Of a DNA stretch of 31,897 bases, positions 22,257 through 29,232 are shown one piece after another (within the stretch, counting starts at the first letter, position 1; each line of letters opens with the position of its first letter). A program made the translations under genes and the position numbers. The notes under the pieces were generated by a model, which did not search any database, had not been told where the DNA came from, and was given only the letters and a program-made list of their open reading frames with translations. The stretch is from an uncultured Candidatus Saccharibacteria bacterium (lineage in GTDB: Bacteria; Patescibacteria; Saccharimonadia; Saccharimonadales; UBA4665): contig CAMLRZ010000011.1 of NCBI GenBank assembly GCA_946482575.1, forward strand, positions 1 through 31,897, in the 5' to 3' direction.

Positions 22257-22793
22257 ATGGAAACGAGCAGGCTGATAACAGGTGGCGAAAATGAAACACA
22301 GGACATACAGAAGAAAGATCCGCGAAAAAGCCTCTATGTAGCTACTGCACTCACAGGCGCAGATCCGGACTTCGTAAAGGATGTGATGCGTTTTCGGAAC
22401 GTACTGGAACAAAAGTATGCAAAAACATATAACATTCTAAAGTTTGTGGGCATCTCGCCCGAGACTTCAGATGCGGTCGTATTCGAGCATGACATTGCCT
22501 GTGTAGAAGCGAGCGATTTGGTGGTTGGCATTTCCGACCATAAAAGTACCGGTTTGGGCTGGGAGATGGGCTGGGCGGCCCGCAGTGGTCAAATGGTGCT
22601 AGCCGTCGCCCATGAAGACGCTCACATCACCAAAATGGTAACTGGGGCCGGCGCGTCAGATGTGGCACCTTCCGTCCACTTTGAGCGCTACACCACCTTA
22701 GTCGAAGATGTCATACCCATCGTTCATCAACTACTGGGCAATGAGCACCTGATTGATATGCCTATGGCAGCGCCAGACACTAACTCGCTATAG
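22257..22793 (+). CDS. nucleoside 2-deoxyribosyltransferase-like protein
   Basis: A 178-residue protein. After a polar N-terminal tail of about 24 residues comes SLYVATALTGADPDFVKDVM (the strand and first helix of the fold), then the signature IACVEASDLVVGISDHKSTG and LGWEMGWAARSGQMVLAVAH, where Glu103 fits the catalytic glutamate. Family enzymes move deoxyribose between bases, or hydrolyse deoxynucleotides (DNPH1-type), in nucleotide salvage. AAGGAGC lies seven bases ahead of the ATG. The 3' end overlaps the convergent cupin gene by 14 bases. The paired regulator on the other side of the gap hints at nucleotide-responsive control. Confidence 0.75.
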   Translation: METSRLITGGENETQDIQKKDPRKSLYVATALTGADPDFVKDVMRFRNVLEQKYAKTYNILKFVGISPETSDAVVFEHDIACVEASDLVVGISDHKSTGLGWEMGWAARSGQMVLAVAHEDAHITKMVTGAGASDVAPSVHFERYTTLVEDVIPIVHQLLGNEHLIDMPMAAPDTNSL

Positions 22794-23244
22794 AGCCGTT
22801 TTTGGCGTACTCCGCCTCGCGTTCTTCGGGAGTTTGGTTAGGACGAGCAAAGTCATCTTCAAGGCGCCAGGTCGTGCCGGCTTCGGGGGTGGAAACTTCC
22901 AAGATGTCCGCGCCACCTTCCAAGCCTTTCAGGCGGTGTTTTTGGCCGATTTTAGTGCTGTAGCCCATGCCAGGTTGCAGCACAGTCTCGACCATTTCAC
23001 CTTTTTCGTTTTCCCATATAACCGAGCCGTTACCGCCTATAATAAACCAGCTTTCCTGCTTTTCGTCGTGTACTTGCAGGCTGAGGCGAGCGCCTTCGTT
23101 AACGTGCAGAACTTTACCCATGTACGGTGCGTCCTCTGGAACCCAGTGGATCTCGTAACCCCATGGCTTTTCGATGCGTTTGGCGTAGGGTGCCACGCTA
23201 AAATTGCTCGGATCAAAGGTAGGAGCTTGTTGATCGTTATTCAT
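22780..23244 (-). CDS. cupin protein, mannose-6-phosphate isomerase type II-like
   Basis: A 154-residue single cupin. EKPWGYEIHW is the typical entry to type II phosphomannose isomerase C-terminal domains, followed by LHVNEGARLSLQVHDEKQES and WFIIGGNGSVIWENEKGE, then QPGMGYSTKIGQKHRLKGLE. The usual metal set H-x-H...E...H is partial: one His, the Glu and the last His are visible, while the middle His is Glu/Asp. It might isomerise mannose-6-phosphate or only bind a sugar phosphate. AAAGGAA precedes the start. It is the third gene of the isomerase operon, 15 bases after pgi. Confidence 0.75.
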   Translation of the reverse strand: MNNDQQAPTFDPSNFSVAPYAKRIEKPWGYEIHWVPEDAPYMGKVLHVNEGARLSLQVHDEKQESWFIIGGNGSVIWENEKGEMVETVLQPGMGYSTKIGQKHRLKGLEGGADILEVSTPEAGTTWRLEDDFARPNQTPEEREAEYAKNGSIAS

Positions 23245-23259
23245 ATTTTTCCTTTCGGT

Positions 23260-24564
23260 CTACTGTTCAAGCAATCGCTTGGTTTCTACTTTATACGCTT
23301 CTACATTCGGCTGGTCAAAGCTGTTCACGTTCAGTAACTGGCCCAGGTACATCATTTCTAACATTTTGAACTGCAGAAATGCACCCAGTGAGGCTTCGTT
23401 AATACCGTCGAGCGTCACCTGCATGTAGGGCAAATCGGCTTTTTGGTATGCAATCTGCACACCCTCCAAAATGGCGTCCATAATATCTTCGGCAGTTTTG
23501 CCGTTAATCATGGGTACCAGCTCTGGAAAAATACGGTTTTGCGGCACTTCTACTCGCACCAGCTTATTGGGTGCTGACACGAACGTCGTTAGCTTGTCTT
23601 TGGGTCCACCCAAGTACAGCTGGCCCACCGAGTGCAGGTCAGTAGAGCCCAGCGACACGGTTGGCGTAATGCCCGTGTGCACGGTTTCGCCAGTCAGCGA
23701 GTGTTCCTTGCCCACGCTTTCGCCCATCAGCTGGCGGTACCATTTGCCCACCGATTCCAGCTCAGGGTGAAAAAAGAAATTATCGTTAATGGTGTAGCCT
23801 TTTTGCAAGTGCGCGGCCAGCACTTGTGCCGATTGCAATGCCAGGTTAGCACCGTCTTCGGCCAGACAATCGTCCAGCATTTGGCCGGCGCCCTGTTGCA
23901 ATTGGTCAATCTGAATATTCACCGTTTGCAACGGAAAGAGGCCCACTGCCGACAATACCGAATACCGGCCGCCAACCTGCTTGGGCAAACTGAGGCGAGC
24001 AATATTTTGCGCGCCTGCAGCATCCCATAGCTTGGAACCTTCATCGGTTATCACCACGAATCGTTCAGTAACGTCGCCGAATTTTTCGGTCAATGCGGCG
24101 GCGATAACCTCAAAGTTGGCAATTGTTTCGGCGGTACCACCGGATTTGCTAATGACCGTGAGCAATATTTCGTCGGCACTGTGCAAGTTTTCAATCAGAT
24201 GCTCCACGCCAATCAGCCACTCTGGATCAGTCGTTTCGGCAAACAACAATGTAGGGTAGAGTTCACCCTCTGGGCGCATTGTGTCACGGTAGCCGCATAC
24301 GGCATCGTACACCGCTTTGGTTCCCAAATTGGAACCACCAATGCCCACCACTATGCTGTATTTTAGGTGTGGCGAAACTTTTTGTTCAGCCAGCGCCTGC
24401 ACTTCTTGTAGCAGCGCGGTGTCTTTTGACAGATTAAGCGAAGCTTCGGCAGCTTCGTACCCGCCATCTGCAACTACCTGACGTAAGTGTGCAGTGTAGT
24501 CACTCAATGGTGGCAGTGTTACATCTGGAGCCGCCTGGGCGTGCTCGGTAGATAGTTGAATCAT
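23260..24564 (-). CDS. pgi: glucose-6-phosphate isomerase
   Basis: Interconverts glucose-6-phosphate and fructose-6-phosphate in glycolysis. The two-SIS-domain fold is evident: VVGIGGSNLGTKAVYDAV (about 72-89), ILLTVISKSGGTAETIANFE (phosphate loop), RFVVITDEGSKLWDAA, KQVGGRYSVLSAVGLFPL, and a C-terminal helix with VEAYKVETKRLLEQ. The 434-residue length matches the short bacterial form. GAAGGGGG lies ahead of the ATG. It is the middle gene of the operon. Confidence 0.95.
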   Translation of the reverse strand: MIQLSTEHAQAAPDVTLPPLSDYTAHLRQVVADGGYEAAEASLNLSKDTALLQEVQALAEQKVSPHLKYSIVVGIGGSNLGTKAVYDAVCGYRDTMRPEGELYPTLLFAETTDPEWLIGVEHLIENLHSADEILLTVISKSGGTAETIANFEVIAAALTEKFGDVTERFVVITDEGSKLWDAAGAQNIARLSLPKQVGGRYSVLSAVGLFPLQTVNIQIDQLQQGAGQMLDDCLAEDGANLALQSAQVLAAHLQKGYTINDNFFFHPELESVGKWYRQLMGESVGKEHSLTGETVHTGITPTVSLGSTDLHSVGQLYLGGPKDKLTTFVSAPNKLVRVEVPQNRIFPELVPMINGKTAEDIMDAILEGVQIAYQKADLPYMQVTLDGINEASLGAFLQFKMLEMMYLGQLLNVNSFDQPNVEAYKVETKRLLEQ

Positions 24565-24604
24565 GTATCCCCCTTCGACTCTTAGGTGTACCTACAGCAT
24601 ACCA

Positions 24605-25630
24605 CTAAAGGGTTTGCTTGAGCTTATCTACCAGCGGCAACGGTGTGGGGTCGGTATTGGCCGCTAGTCCGGCGTAAATGCCCACAAAGTCGCCTAAAGC
24701 AATCAGCCACAGCAGCTGCTGAAGGATTGTTTCACCCTGAGGAGCAATCACCAGGGGCGCTGGGCGCATCCCTGAGAGCAATTGCTCAGACAATTCAAAC
24801 CGGCGTTGCACTCGAGGGTGCTCCAGGGAGCTGCGCAGCTCTACCACAGCGTACGGCTTGTCCACTGGCTGTTTGCTCCATCCGCTAAATTCGTTATGGC
24901 TAAACTCCGGCACTTGGTTAGTCCAAGCCACCTGCTTAGCGTTTTCATTTATACTGATTTTCCAGCGATAGGCGGCGGCTGCCAATTTTGGCCCGCTGTA
25001 CACCACTACCGACTTGCCCAACACTTCTAACGCCGTCTGTTTTGCCAGGTTACTTTTGGTTGGTTGATCAGGTTGCCAGGCGTCGATAGCCTGCTGCACA
25101 AAAGTGGTTTGCGCCTCCAACTGCTGCAAGGCATCCTGCTGTGCCAACACCCCACACCCCTGCACCAACTGGAGCAGTGCCCGCAAGTTGCTAAAGGTGG
25201 TGTATCGAGCCACGGCCAACTTGGGCAACAACGCCAGCGCGTAGCCTTTTTGCTGAGCAATTTCGGCCAGCTTGCCGCCGCCGGTAATTACCATAATGTG
25301 AGCACCGCGTTGCTCGGCTAGTTCCAGCGCACTAATAGTTTCTTCGGTTCCGCCCGAATAACTGGCGGCAATAAAAAGCGTTCTTTCGTTTACATAGGCG
25401 GGGATATCGTACCCGCGCACGATCTCGAATGGCACCGTGTAACCCGGCCAAACGGTGCTGAGCTGTGCAGCTAGCGCCGAGCCGCCCATGGCGCCAAAGA
25501 CAATATTATCTGGTGTAAAACTTTCTGTGGCCGTTGTGTAACTCTGGGCCAGCTGTTCGTACTGCTTTGCACACGCGCCCAAAGCATCTTGGCTGTCACG
25601 TTCGTGAATCATTTTTAGGTCGTCAAGCAT
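24605..25630 (-). CDS. bifunctional phosphoglucose/phosphomannose isomerase
   Basis: A SIS-domain protein of 341 residues similar to the archaeal-type enzyme that isomerises both glucose-6-P and mannose-6-P. Motifs are FGAMGGSALAAQLSTVWPGY, IAASYSGGTEETISALELAE, LALLPKLAVARYTTFSNLRA, and the second SIS with VVYSGPKLAAAAYRWKISIN, ENAKQVAW and EFSHNEFSGW (with the catalytic His/Glu environment). It is the first gene of the operon and has AAGGAG eleven bases before the start. Having this next to a conventional pgi means two enzymes can carry out the same glucose step. Confidence 0.85.
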   Translation of the reverse strand: MLDDLKMIHERDSQDALGACAKQYEQLAQSYTTATESFTPDNIVFGAMGGSALAAQLSTVWPGYTVPFEIVRGYDIPAYVNERTLFIAASYSGGTEETISALELAEQRGAHIMVITGGGKLAEIAQQKGYALALLPKLAVARYTTFSNLRALLQLVQGCGVLAQQDALQQLEAQTTFVQQAIDAWQPDQPTKSNLAKQTALEVLGKSVVVYSGPKLAAAAYRWKISINENAKQVAWTNQVPEFSHNEFSGWSKQPVDKPYAVVELRSSLEHPRVQRRFELSEQLLSGMRPAPLVIAPQGETILQQLLWLIALGDFVGIYAGLAANTDPTPLPLVDKLKQTL

Positions 25631-25671
25631 TTGTTCGCATACTCCTTGTGCTATTATGAGTGTGAGTATAT

Positions 25672-25677
25672 TATAAT
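25672..25677 (+). promoter_or_regulatory. -10 for the 25705 operon
   Basis: TATAAT at 25672-25677 precedes a GAGGGGGAG ribosome-binding site and the ATG at 25705. No clear -35 is seen. The same A/T-rich gap must carry the divergent isomerase promoter. Confidence 0.55.
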
Positions 25678-25704
25678 CTCATGATGCAATAGAGGGGGAG
25701 CACT

Positions 25705-26217
25705 ATGATGTTTGGGCACGATGACCATCACCACAATCAAGATGAAAATAATCAAGGCGCACCAGCGCCTGTCGCTGACGACACATTGAGCGCACCGGCT
25801 GCTGCCGACACCAGCGCTCCAGCTATGACCAGCGACGATTCTGCTGGCGACTTTATCATGGACGACGCACCACAGAGCAAGGATTTGCCTCCTGTGCCGC
25901 CAGCGCCAACAGCTAGCGATGACAATACTGTCATTCCAGCACCAAAGTCAGACAACGCCGATGAACTGTTGCGAATCAAGCAAGAAGCTATTCATGAGCT
26001 CGCACCAATGGTTGACCACCTGGAGCAAAAGCCGGAAGAAAAATTCCGTACCACCATGATGATGATTCAGGCAACTGATAATGACAAGCTTATTCCTGCT
26101 GCCTACGCCGCTGCTAAGCAAATTTCCGACGAAAAAGTTCGTGCTCAGGCGTACTTGGACATCGTAAACGAAATTAACTACTTTACGCAGGCTGCCGACA
26201 CCGACAAAGCCGCGTAG
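25705..26217 (+). CDS. His/Asp-rich, Ala/Pro-rich acidic protein of unknown function
   Basis: Unrecognised. Of 170 residues, the first 85 or so are low-complexity and acidic: MMFGHDDHHHNQDENNQ, then Ala/Pro/Asp/Ser repeats. The last 85 (ELLRIKQEAIHELAPMVDHL, EEKFRTTMMMIQATDNDKLI, AAYAAAKQISDEKVRAQAYL) are predicted helical and regular. There is no signal peptide or membrane helix, so it should be cytoplasmic. The His cluster may bind a divalent metal. It is the first gene of an operon with the sortase and is separated from it by six bases. A role in the sortase pathway is only suggested by position. Confidence 0.7.
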   Translation: MMFGHDDHHHNQDENNQGAPAPVADDTLSAPAAADTSAPAMTSDDSAGDFIMDDAPQSKDLPPVPPAPTASDDNTVIPAPKSDNADELLRIKQEAIHELAPMVDHLEQKPEEKFRTTMMMIQATDNDKLIPAAYAAAKQISDEKVRAQAYLDIVNEINYFTQAADTDKAA

Positions 26218-26223
26218 TATCTC

Positions 26224-26796
26224 ATGAAACTTGCGCGCATAAATACGGGCCTCTTGATTGCGATTGTGCTCGTGAACGCGTATGTTATTGCGATGCCTTT
26301 TTTGCCCGCTCTTCTTTTTCGAGTAGAAAAACAAGAAACTACAAAACAGTTACAGCACAAGGTTAGCAGCAAGCCTGCCAACGGCTCTATTGCTGCTGAT
26401 GCCCAAACTTTGATCGTGCCGTCTATGGCACTGGATGCAGCGGTGCACGAGGGAAAGACTACCCGCACGCTGCGAGAAGGATTGTGGCGCTTGCCGCACA
26501 CCAGCACGCCCGACAAAGGCGGTAATACAGTAATTGTGGCCCATCGTTTTACGTACACCAATCCTCGTGGCATGTTCTACCACCTGGATCAAGTGCAAGC
26601 AGGCGATCAGATTGCCCTGTTGTGGCATGGCAAAAAGTATATCTACAAAACTGCCAGTACCCGCGTAGTGCCGCCCACTGAAGTCAGCGTGGAAGCTCCT
26701 ACGGCAGATTCTATCCTAACCCTCTACACCTGTACGCCACTGTGGAACCCTAAAGATCGGCTGGTCGTAACCGCCCGTCTGGAGTCAATACAATGA
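26224..26796 (+). CDS. sortase, class E-like
   Basis: A transpeptidase that cleaves a C-terminal sorting signal and attaches the protein to the surface. Residues about 8-31 form an N-terminal signal-anchor (GLLIAIVLVNAYVIAMPFLP). The catalytic triad is visible: His107 in GGNTVIVAHRFTYTNP, Cys170 in ILTLYTCTPLWN and Arg179 in PKDRLVVTAR. The T-L-x-T-C-x-P pattern is typical of class D/E sortases. The 190-residue length is normal. It is in an operon with the His/Asp-rich gene and a 36-residue membrane peptide, whose ATG overlaps its stop. A candidate substrate with an LANTG motif lies about 0.7 kb downstream on the other strand. Confidence 0.9.
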   Translation: MKLARINTGLLIAIVLVNAYVIAMPFLPALLFRVEKQETTKQLQHKVSSKPANGSIAADAQTLIVPSMALDAAVHEGKTTRTLREGLWRLPHTSTPDKGGNTVIVAHRFTYTNPRGMFYHLDQVQAGDQIALLWHGKKYIYKTASTRVVPPTEVSVEAPTADSILTLYTCTPLWNPKDRLVVTARLESIQ

Positions 26797-26903
26797 GCGA
26801 AAAAGTGCGATTTTGGATTTTGCTAGGCCTACTGGCGCTTAGCATTGTGCTGTTGTTGTTCGCCACCCAACAACTCGGTCATCTGAATATCAGTACGCCG
26901 TAG
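26793..26903 (+). CDS. 36-aa single-pass membrane peptide coupled to sortase
   Basis: The ATG overlaps the sortase stop (ATGA), and the stop is at 26901. The peptide is a short basic head (MSEKVRF), one hydrophobic helix (about 8-27, WILLGLLALSIVLLLFATQQ), and a polar tail (LGHLNISTP). The ATGA junction supports real, coupled translation. The function is unknown; a small partner or stabiliser of the sortase is a reasonable guess. Its stop codon and that of the convergent methyltransferase form the palindrome TAGCTA. Confidence 0.6.
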   Translation: MSEKVRFWILLGLLALSIVLLLFATQQLGHLNISTP

Positions 26904-27509
26904 CTATTTTTTGGCAATAATTTGTACCCACGAAACGTTTCGAGAACCCCCTTGCCCGGCGGTAATATCAATCTTTTCAAAACCTGCGTCTTGTAGGTAT
27001 TCGGCAATTTGGTCGGCAGTCCAGTAGCAGAAAAATCGAGGCGCGCCCAGCTTTTCGTTGGACCATTCCTCGCCCTCACCTTCTTTGAGCGTAAAGGCAA
27101 ATAAGCCGCCATCGCTCAGGGCTTCGTATACTTTATGCAACACCTGTGCCGTTTCTTCACGGGTAAAGTGCAGTAATACGGCGCTTGCCAAAATCAAATC
27201 GTACGGACCGGCGATGTCATCAGTAACAGCATCGAGCTTGCGGGCGTTAAAGCCTTTGTCTTGCAACAGTTTTACAAAACCTTCGGTTACATCGGTGCAT
27301 TCTACCGTGTAACCTTTTTGCTGCAAATATGTTGCGTCGCGACCCATGGCGCTGCCAAGCTCCAAAATGCGCGCATCTGGTGGCGTCAGCTCCAAAGTTT
27401 TATCAAGCCAATTCTTTAAAATGCCGTCTACGGATTGCGGCGTGCCATCAATATAATCTTGTACGTGGTCTTCGTATGTTTGAACTGTCTGTTGGTTGGA
27501 ATTACTCAT
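26904..27509 (-). CDS. class I SAM-dependent methyltransferase
   Basis: A 201-residue protein. Motif I is ARILELGSAMGRDATYLQQK, followed by the acidic strand TVECTDVTEGFVKLL (motif II region), YDLILASAVLLHFTREE (motif IV) and LSDGGLFAFTLKEGEG (post-motif). It is a Methyltransf_11/23-like enzyme. The substrate is unknown; the C-terminal aromatic CYWTADQIAEYLQDAGF is common in ubiquinone/tellurite-type relatives. An extended -10 (TGGTATACT) ends six bases before the ATG, so the message is predicted to be leaderless. It does not appear to belong to the sortase operon, being convergent with it. Confidence 0.88.
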   Translation of the reverse strand: MSNSNQQTVQTYEDHVQDYIDGTPQSVDGILKNWLDKTLELTPPDARILELGSAMGRDATYLQQKGYTVECTDVTEGFVKLLQDKGFNARKLDAVTDDIAGPYDLILASAVLLHFTREETAQVLHKVYEALSDGGLFAFTLKEGEGEEWSNEKLGAPRFFCYWTADQIAEYLQDAGFEKIDITAGQGGSRNVSWVQIIAKK

Positions 27510-27515
27510 TTTCTG

Positions 27516-27524
27516 AGTATACCA
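27516..27524 (-). promoter_or_regulatory. extended -10 for the methyltransferase, leaderless layout
   Basis: On the minus strand, TGGTATACT is followed by six bases (CAGAAA) and then the ATG at 27509. Confidence 0.65.
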
Positions 27525-27533
27525 CCTTGGTGA

Positions 27534-27854
27534 CTATTCTCGGTCAGTGGTGCTGGGGCGGACAGAAACTTCCTGTGTTGCCAGCTTTCGACGAGACGAA
27601 CCGCGGCGGATCATACGAACTACCAATGCGGCAAAAATAATTACACATGCCAACGTGATGATGCCGGCAATCATTACACCGGTATTGGCCAAGCCCGAAG
27701 AAGAGCCCGATCCAGTATCACCCGCGCCCGAAGAACTCCCGCCACCAGAGGTAGAACAGCTGGCGGTTGTGCCACCCTCGTTGTAGCTACAAGCGCCGTA
27801 CGTTCCCTCGCCGTAGGCCGCTGCAAAATGCGAAACGTAGTAATATTTGTTCAT
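27534..27854 (-). CDS. small surface protein with LANTG sortase sorting signal
   Basis: A 106-residue protein from ATG 27854, chosen over the upstream ATG frame because GGAAAG lies seven bases before it. The N-terminus MNKYYYVSHFAAAYGEGTYG has no typical signal peptide. Residues 22-54 are Ser/Gly-rich with two Cys. At 55-59 is LANTG, followed by a hydrophobic stretch (60-79, VMIAGIITLACVIIFAALVV), then RMIRRGSSRRK. That is a classic cell-wall sorting signal of the LAxTG type preferred by class E sortases. The C-terminal tail is long, at about 26 residues. Lacking a signal peptide, the N-terminus may be exported by a reverse-anchor route. The sortase lies about 0.7 kb away. Confidence 0.7.
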   Translation of the reverse strand: MNKYYYVSHFAAAYGEGTYGACSYNEGGTTASCSTSGGGSSSGAGDTGSGSSSGLANTGVMIAGIITLACVIIFAALVVRMIRRGSSRRKLATQEVSVRPSTTDRE

Positions 27855-27872
27855 AATAATGCTTTCCGTAAG

Positions 27873-27896
27873 TATCATGCTTATGATATCATGAGC
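27873..27896. promoter_or_regulatory. nested inverted repeats between the LANTG gene and tatA
   Basis: TATCAT-GCTT-ATGATA (27873-27888) overlaps ATGATATCAT (27883-27892) and a larger imperfect palindrome (27879-27896). TATGAT on plus (27882-27887) and TATCAT/GATACT on minus could be -10 boxes. The divergent genes may share an operator here. Confidence 0.45.
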
Positions 27897-27928
27897 TCGT
27901 CTAATAGCAACAATGAGTGAGGGAAATT

Positions 27929-28135
27929 ATGAACTATTTTGGTCTACTAGACTTCAGCACTCCAGAGCTAATTATCATATTAGCAATCGTGCTGTTGTTG
28001 TTCGGTGGCAAGAAGCTGCCTGAGCTGTCCAGGAGCCTGGGCTCTTCAATGCGTGAAATTCGTAAAGGTCTGAGCGACAATGAAAAAAGCGAAAAGCGCC
28101 ACGAAGAGAAGGCAAAGTCAGAATCCGCTTCTTAA
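27929..28135 (+). CDS. tatA: Sec-independent translocase subunit TatA
   Basis: TatA forms the pore-like oligomer of the twin-arginine export system. The 68-residue protein has a short outside N-terminus, one helix (about 10-24, PELIIILAIVLLLFGG), the hinge FGGKKLPELSRSLG, and an amphipathic helix MREIRKGL, then a charged tail. This is the standard TatA plan. The ATG at 27929 has GAGGGA six bases ahead; a GTG four codons upstream is in frame but less likely. It overlaps tatC by 56 bases. Confidence 0.95.
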   Translation: MNYFGLLDFSTPELIIILAIVLLLFGGKKLPELSRSLGSSMREIRKGLSDNEKSEKRHEEKAKSESAS

Positions 28136-29171
28136 GTCAGCGCAGAAACAGCCATTTTTAGAACACGTACATGAACTGCGGCGGCGATTGTTTTACATCG
28201 TTGTATCCGTACTAATTTTTAGCTGTGCTGCATACGCGGTCGAGCATACTATTGTCGATCTGTTGTTGCGTCCTGCAGAGCACCAAAAGTTCATTTATAC
28301 GTCGCCAGGGGGTGGGCTCGATTTTCTGTTCCGCTTGTGTCTGTACGTTGGAATTGCGTGCAGTATACCGGTAATTGTCTACCAGATATTGCGGTATCTG
28401 GAGCCTTTGCTGCACTTTACGACACGTCGTGCGGTTGCGTGGGGTAGTGTTGCCTCGGGTGTTTTGGCCGCCATCGGTATGGTATTCGGGTACTTTGTTG
28501 GCCTCCCCGCCGCTCTGCACTTCTTGCTCAATCAATTCGTAACTGCGCAAATCCAGCCGTTACTAACCATCCAGTCATATATGTCATTTGTGACGGTCTA
28601 TATGTTGGGCTCTGCTCTGTTACTGCAAGTACCGCTCATTTTGCTAATCATTAACCGAATCAAACCCCTCAAGCCCAAAAAGCTGCTCAGTTTTTCGGTG
28701 CAGCGATGGGTTATTATCATTTCGGTCGTCGGCGGTGCGCTCATAAACCCCAACCCTAACCCGGTTGCGCTACTCTTGGTGAGTTCACCGATGATTGTCT
28801 CGTATCAAGCCGGTGTGTTTATGGTTTGGATGATCAACCGCAAGCACCACCGGCCAGCTAAAGTAAAAAACTTGCTGAACTCTGATTCTCAGTTGCGAGC
28901 TGAGCGGCTGCAGACCGCTCGAAGCAGCAAGCCGCTGCAAGTAGCTACCCCTGCAAGCTCGAGCGCCGTCCGTCGTCCACAGACCGCCATTAAGTCTGCG
29001 GTGGCGCCAGCACCAATCAAAAAGGCAGCCGCGCCGGCTCCTATTACTGCGCCAGCTCCTGCCCGGATTGCTGCTCGCCCTGCGCGTCCTCGCAAATACG
29101 TTAGTGACTTTACACCGCGCCGAACCTATCGCCCTTCCCTGTCGCCCGATATTAATGATAATTTGGCTTGA
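28080..29171 (+). CDS. tatC: Sec-independent translocase subunit TatC with basic C-terminal tail
   Basis: TatC recognises Tat signal peptides. The sequence has the family opening PFLEHVHELRRRLFYIVVSV (about 26-45), the SPGGGLDFLFRLCLYVGIAC loop and helix, PVIVYQILRYLEPLL, and six membrane helices to about residue 245, including the final FMVWM. Family length is about 240-260; this protein is 363. The extra 105 or so residues are cytosolic, rich in Ala, Pro, Lys and Arg (APAPIKKAAAPAPITAPAPA, then ARPARPRKYVSDF). The first 25 residues are Lys-rich. The 56-base overlap with tatA indicates coupling. The stop codon lies inside the -35 box of the next gene's promoter. Confidence 0.93.
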   Translation: MKKAKSATKRRQSQNPLLKSAQKQPFLEHVHELRRRLFYIVVSVLIFSCAAYAVEHTIVDLLLRPAEHQKFIYTSPGGGLDFLFRLCLYVGIACSIPVIVYQILRYLEPLLHFTTRRAVAWGSVASGVLAAIGMVFGYFVGLPAALHFLLNQFVTAQIQPLLTIQSYMSFVTVYMLGSALLLQVPLILLIINRIKPLKPKKLLSFSVQRWVIIISVVGGALINPNPNPVALLLVSSPMIVSYQAGVFMVWMINRKHHRPAKVKNLLNSDSQLRAERLQTARSSKPLQVATPASSSAVRRPQTAIKSAVAPAPIKKAAAPAPITAPAPARIAARPARPRKYVSDFTPRRTYRPSLSPDINDNLA

Positions 29172-29196
29172 CAGCCGGGGCAGCCTTTTTTACAAT
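29168..29196 (+). promoter_or_regulatory. near-consensus promoter of the 62-aa gene
   Basis: Consensus -35 TTGACA (29168-29173), a 17-base spacer and -10 TACAAT (29191-29196). The tatC stop TGA is part of the -35. The predicted leader is about 30 bases. Among the best matches to sigma-70-type consensus in the window. Confidence 0.75.
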
Positions 29197-29232
29197 GCGC
29201 TTAAGGCTATTTAAAAAACAAAGAGACGAGAT

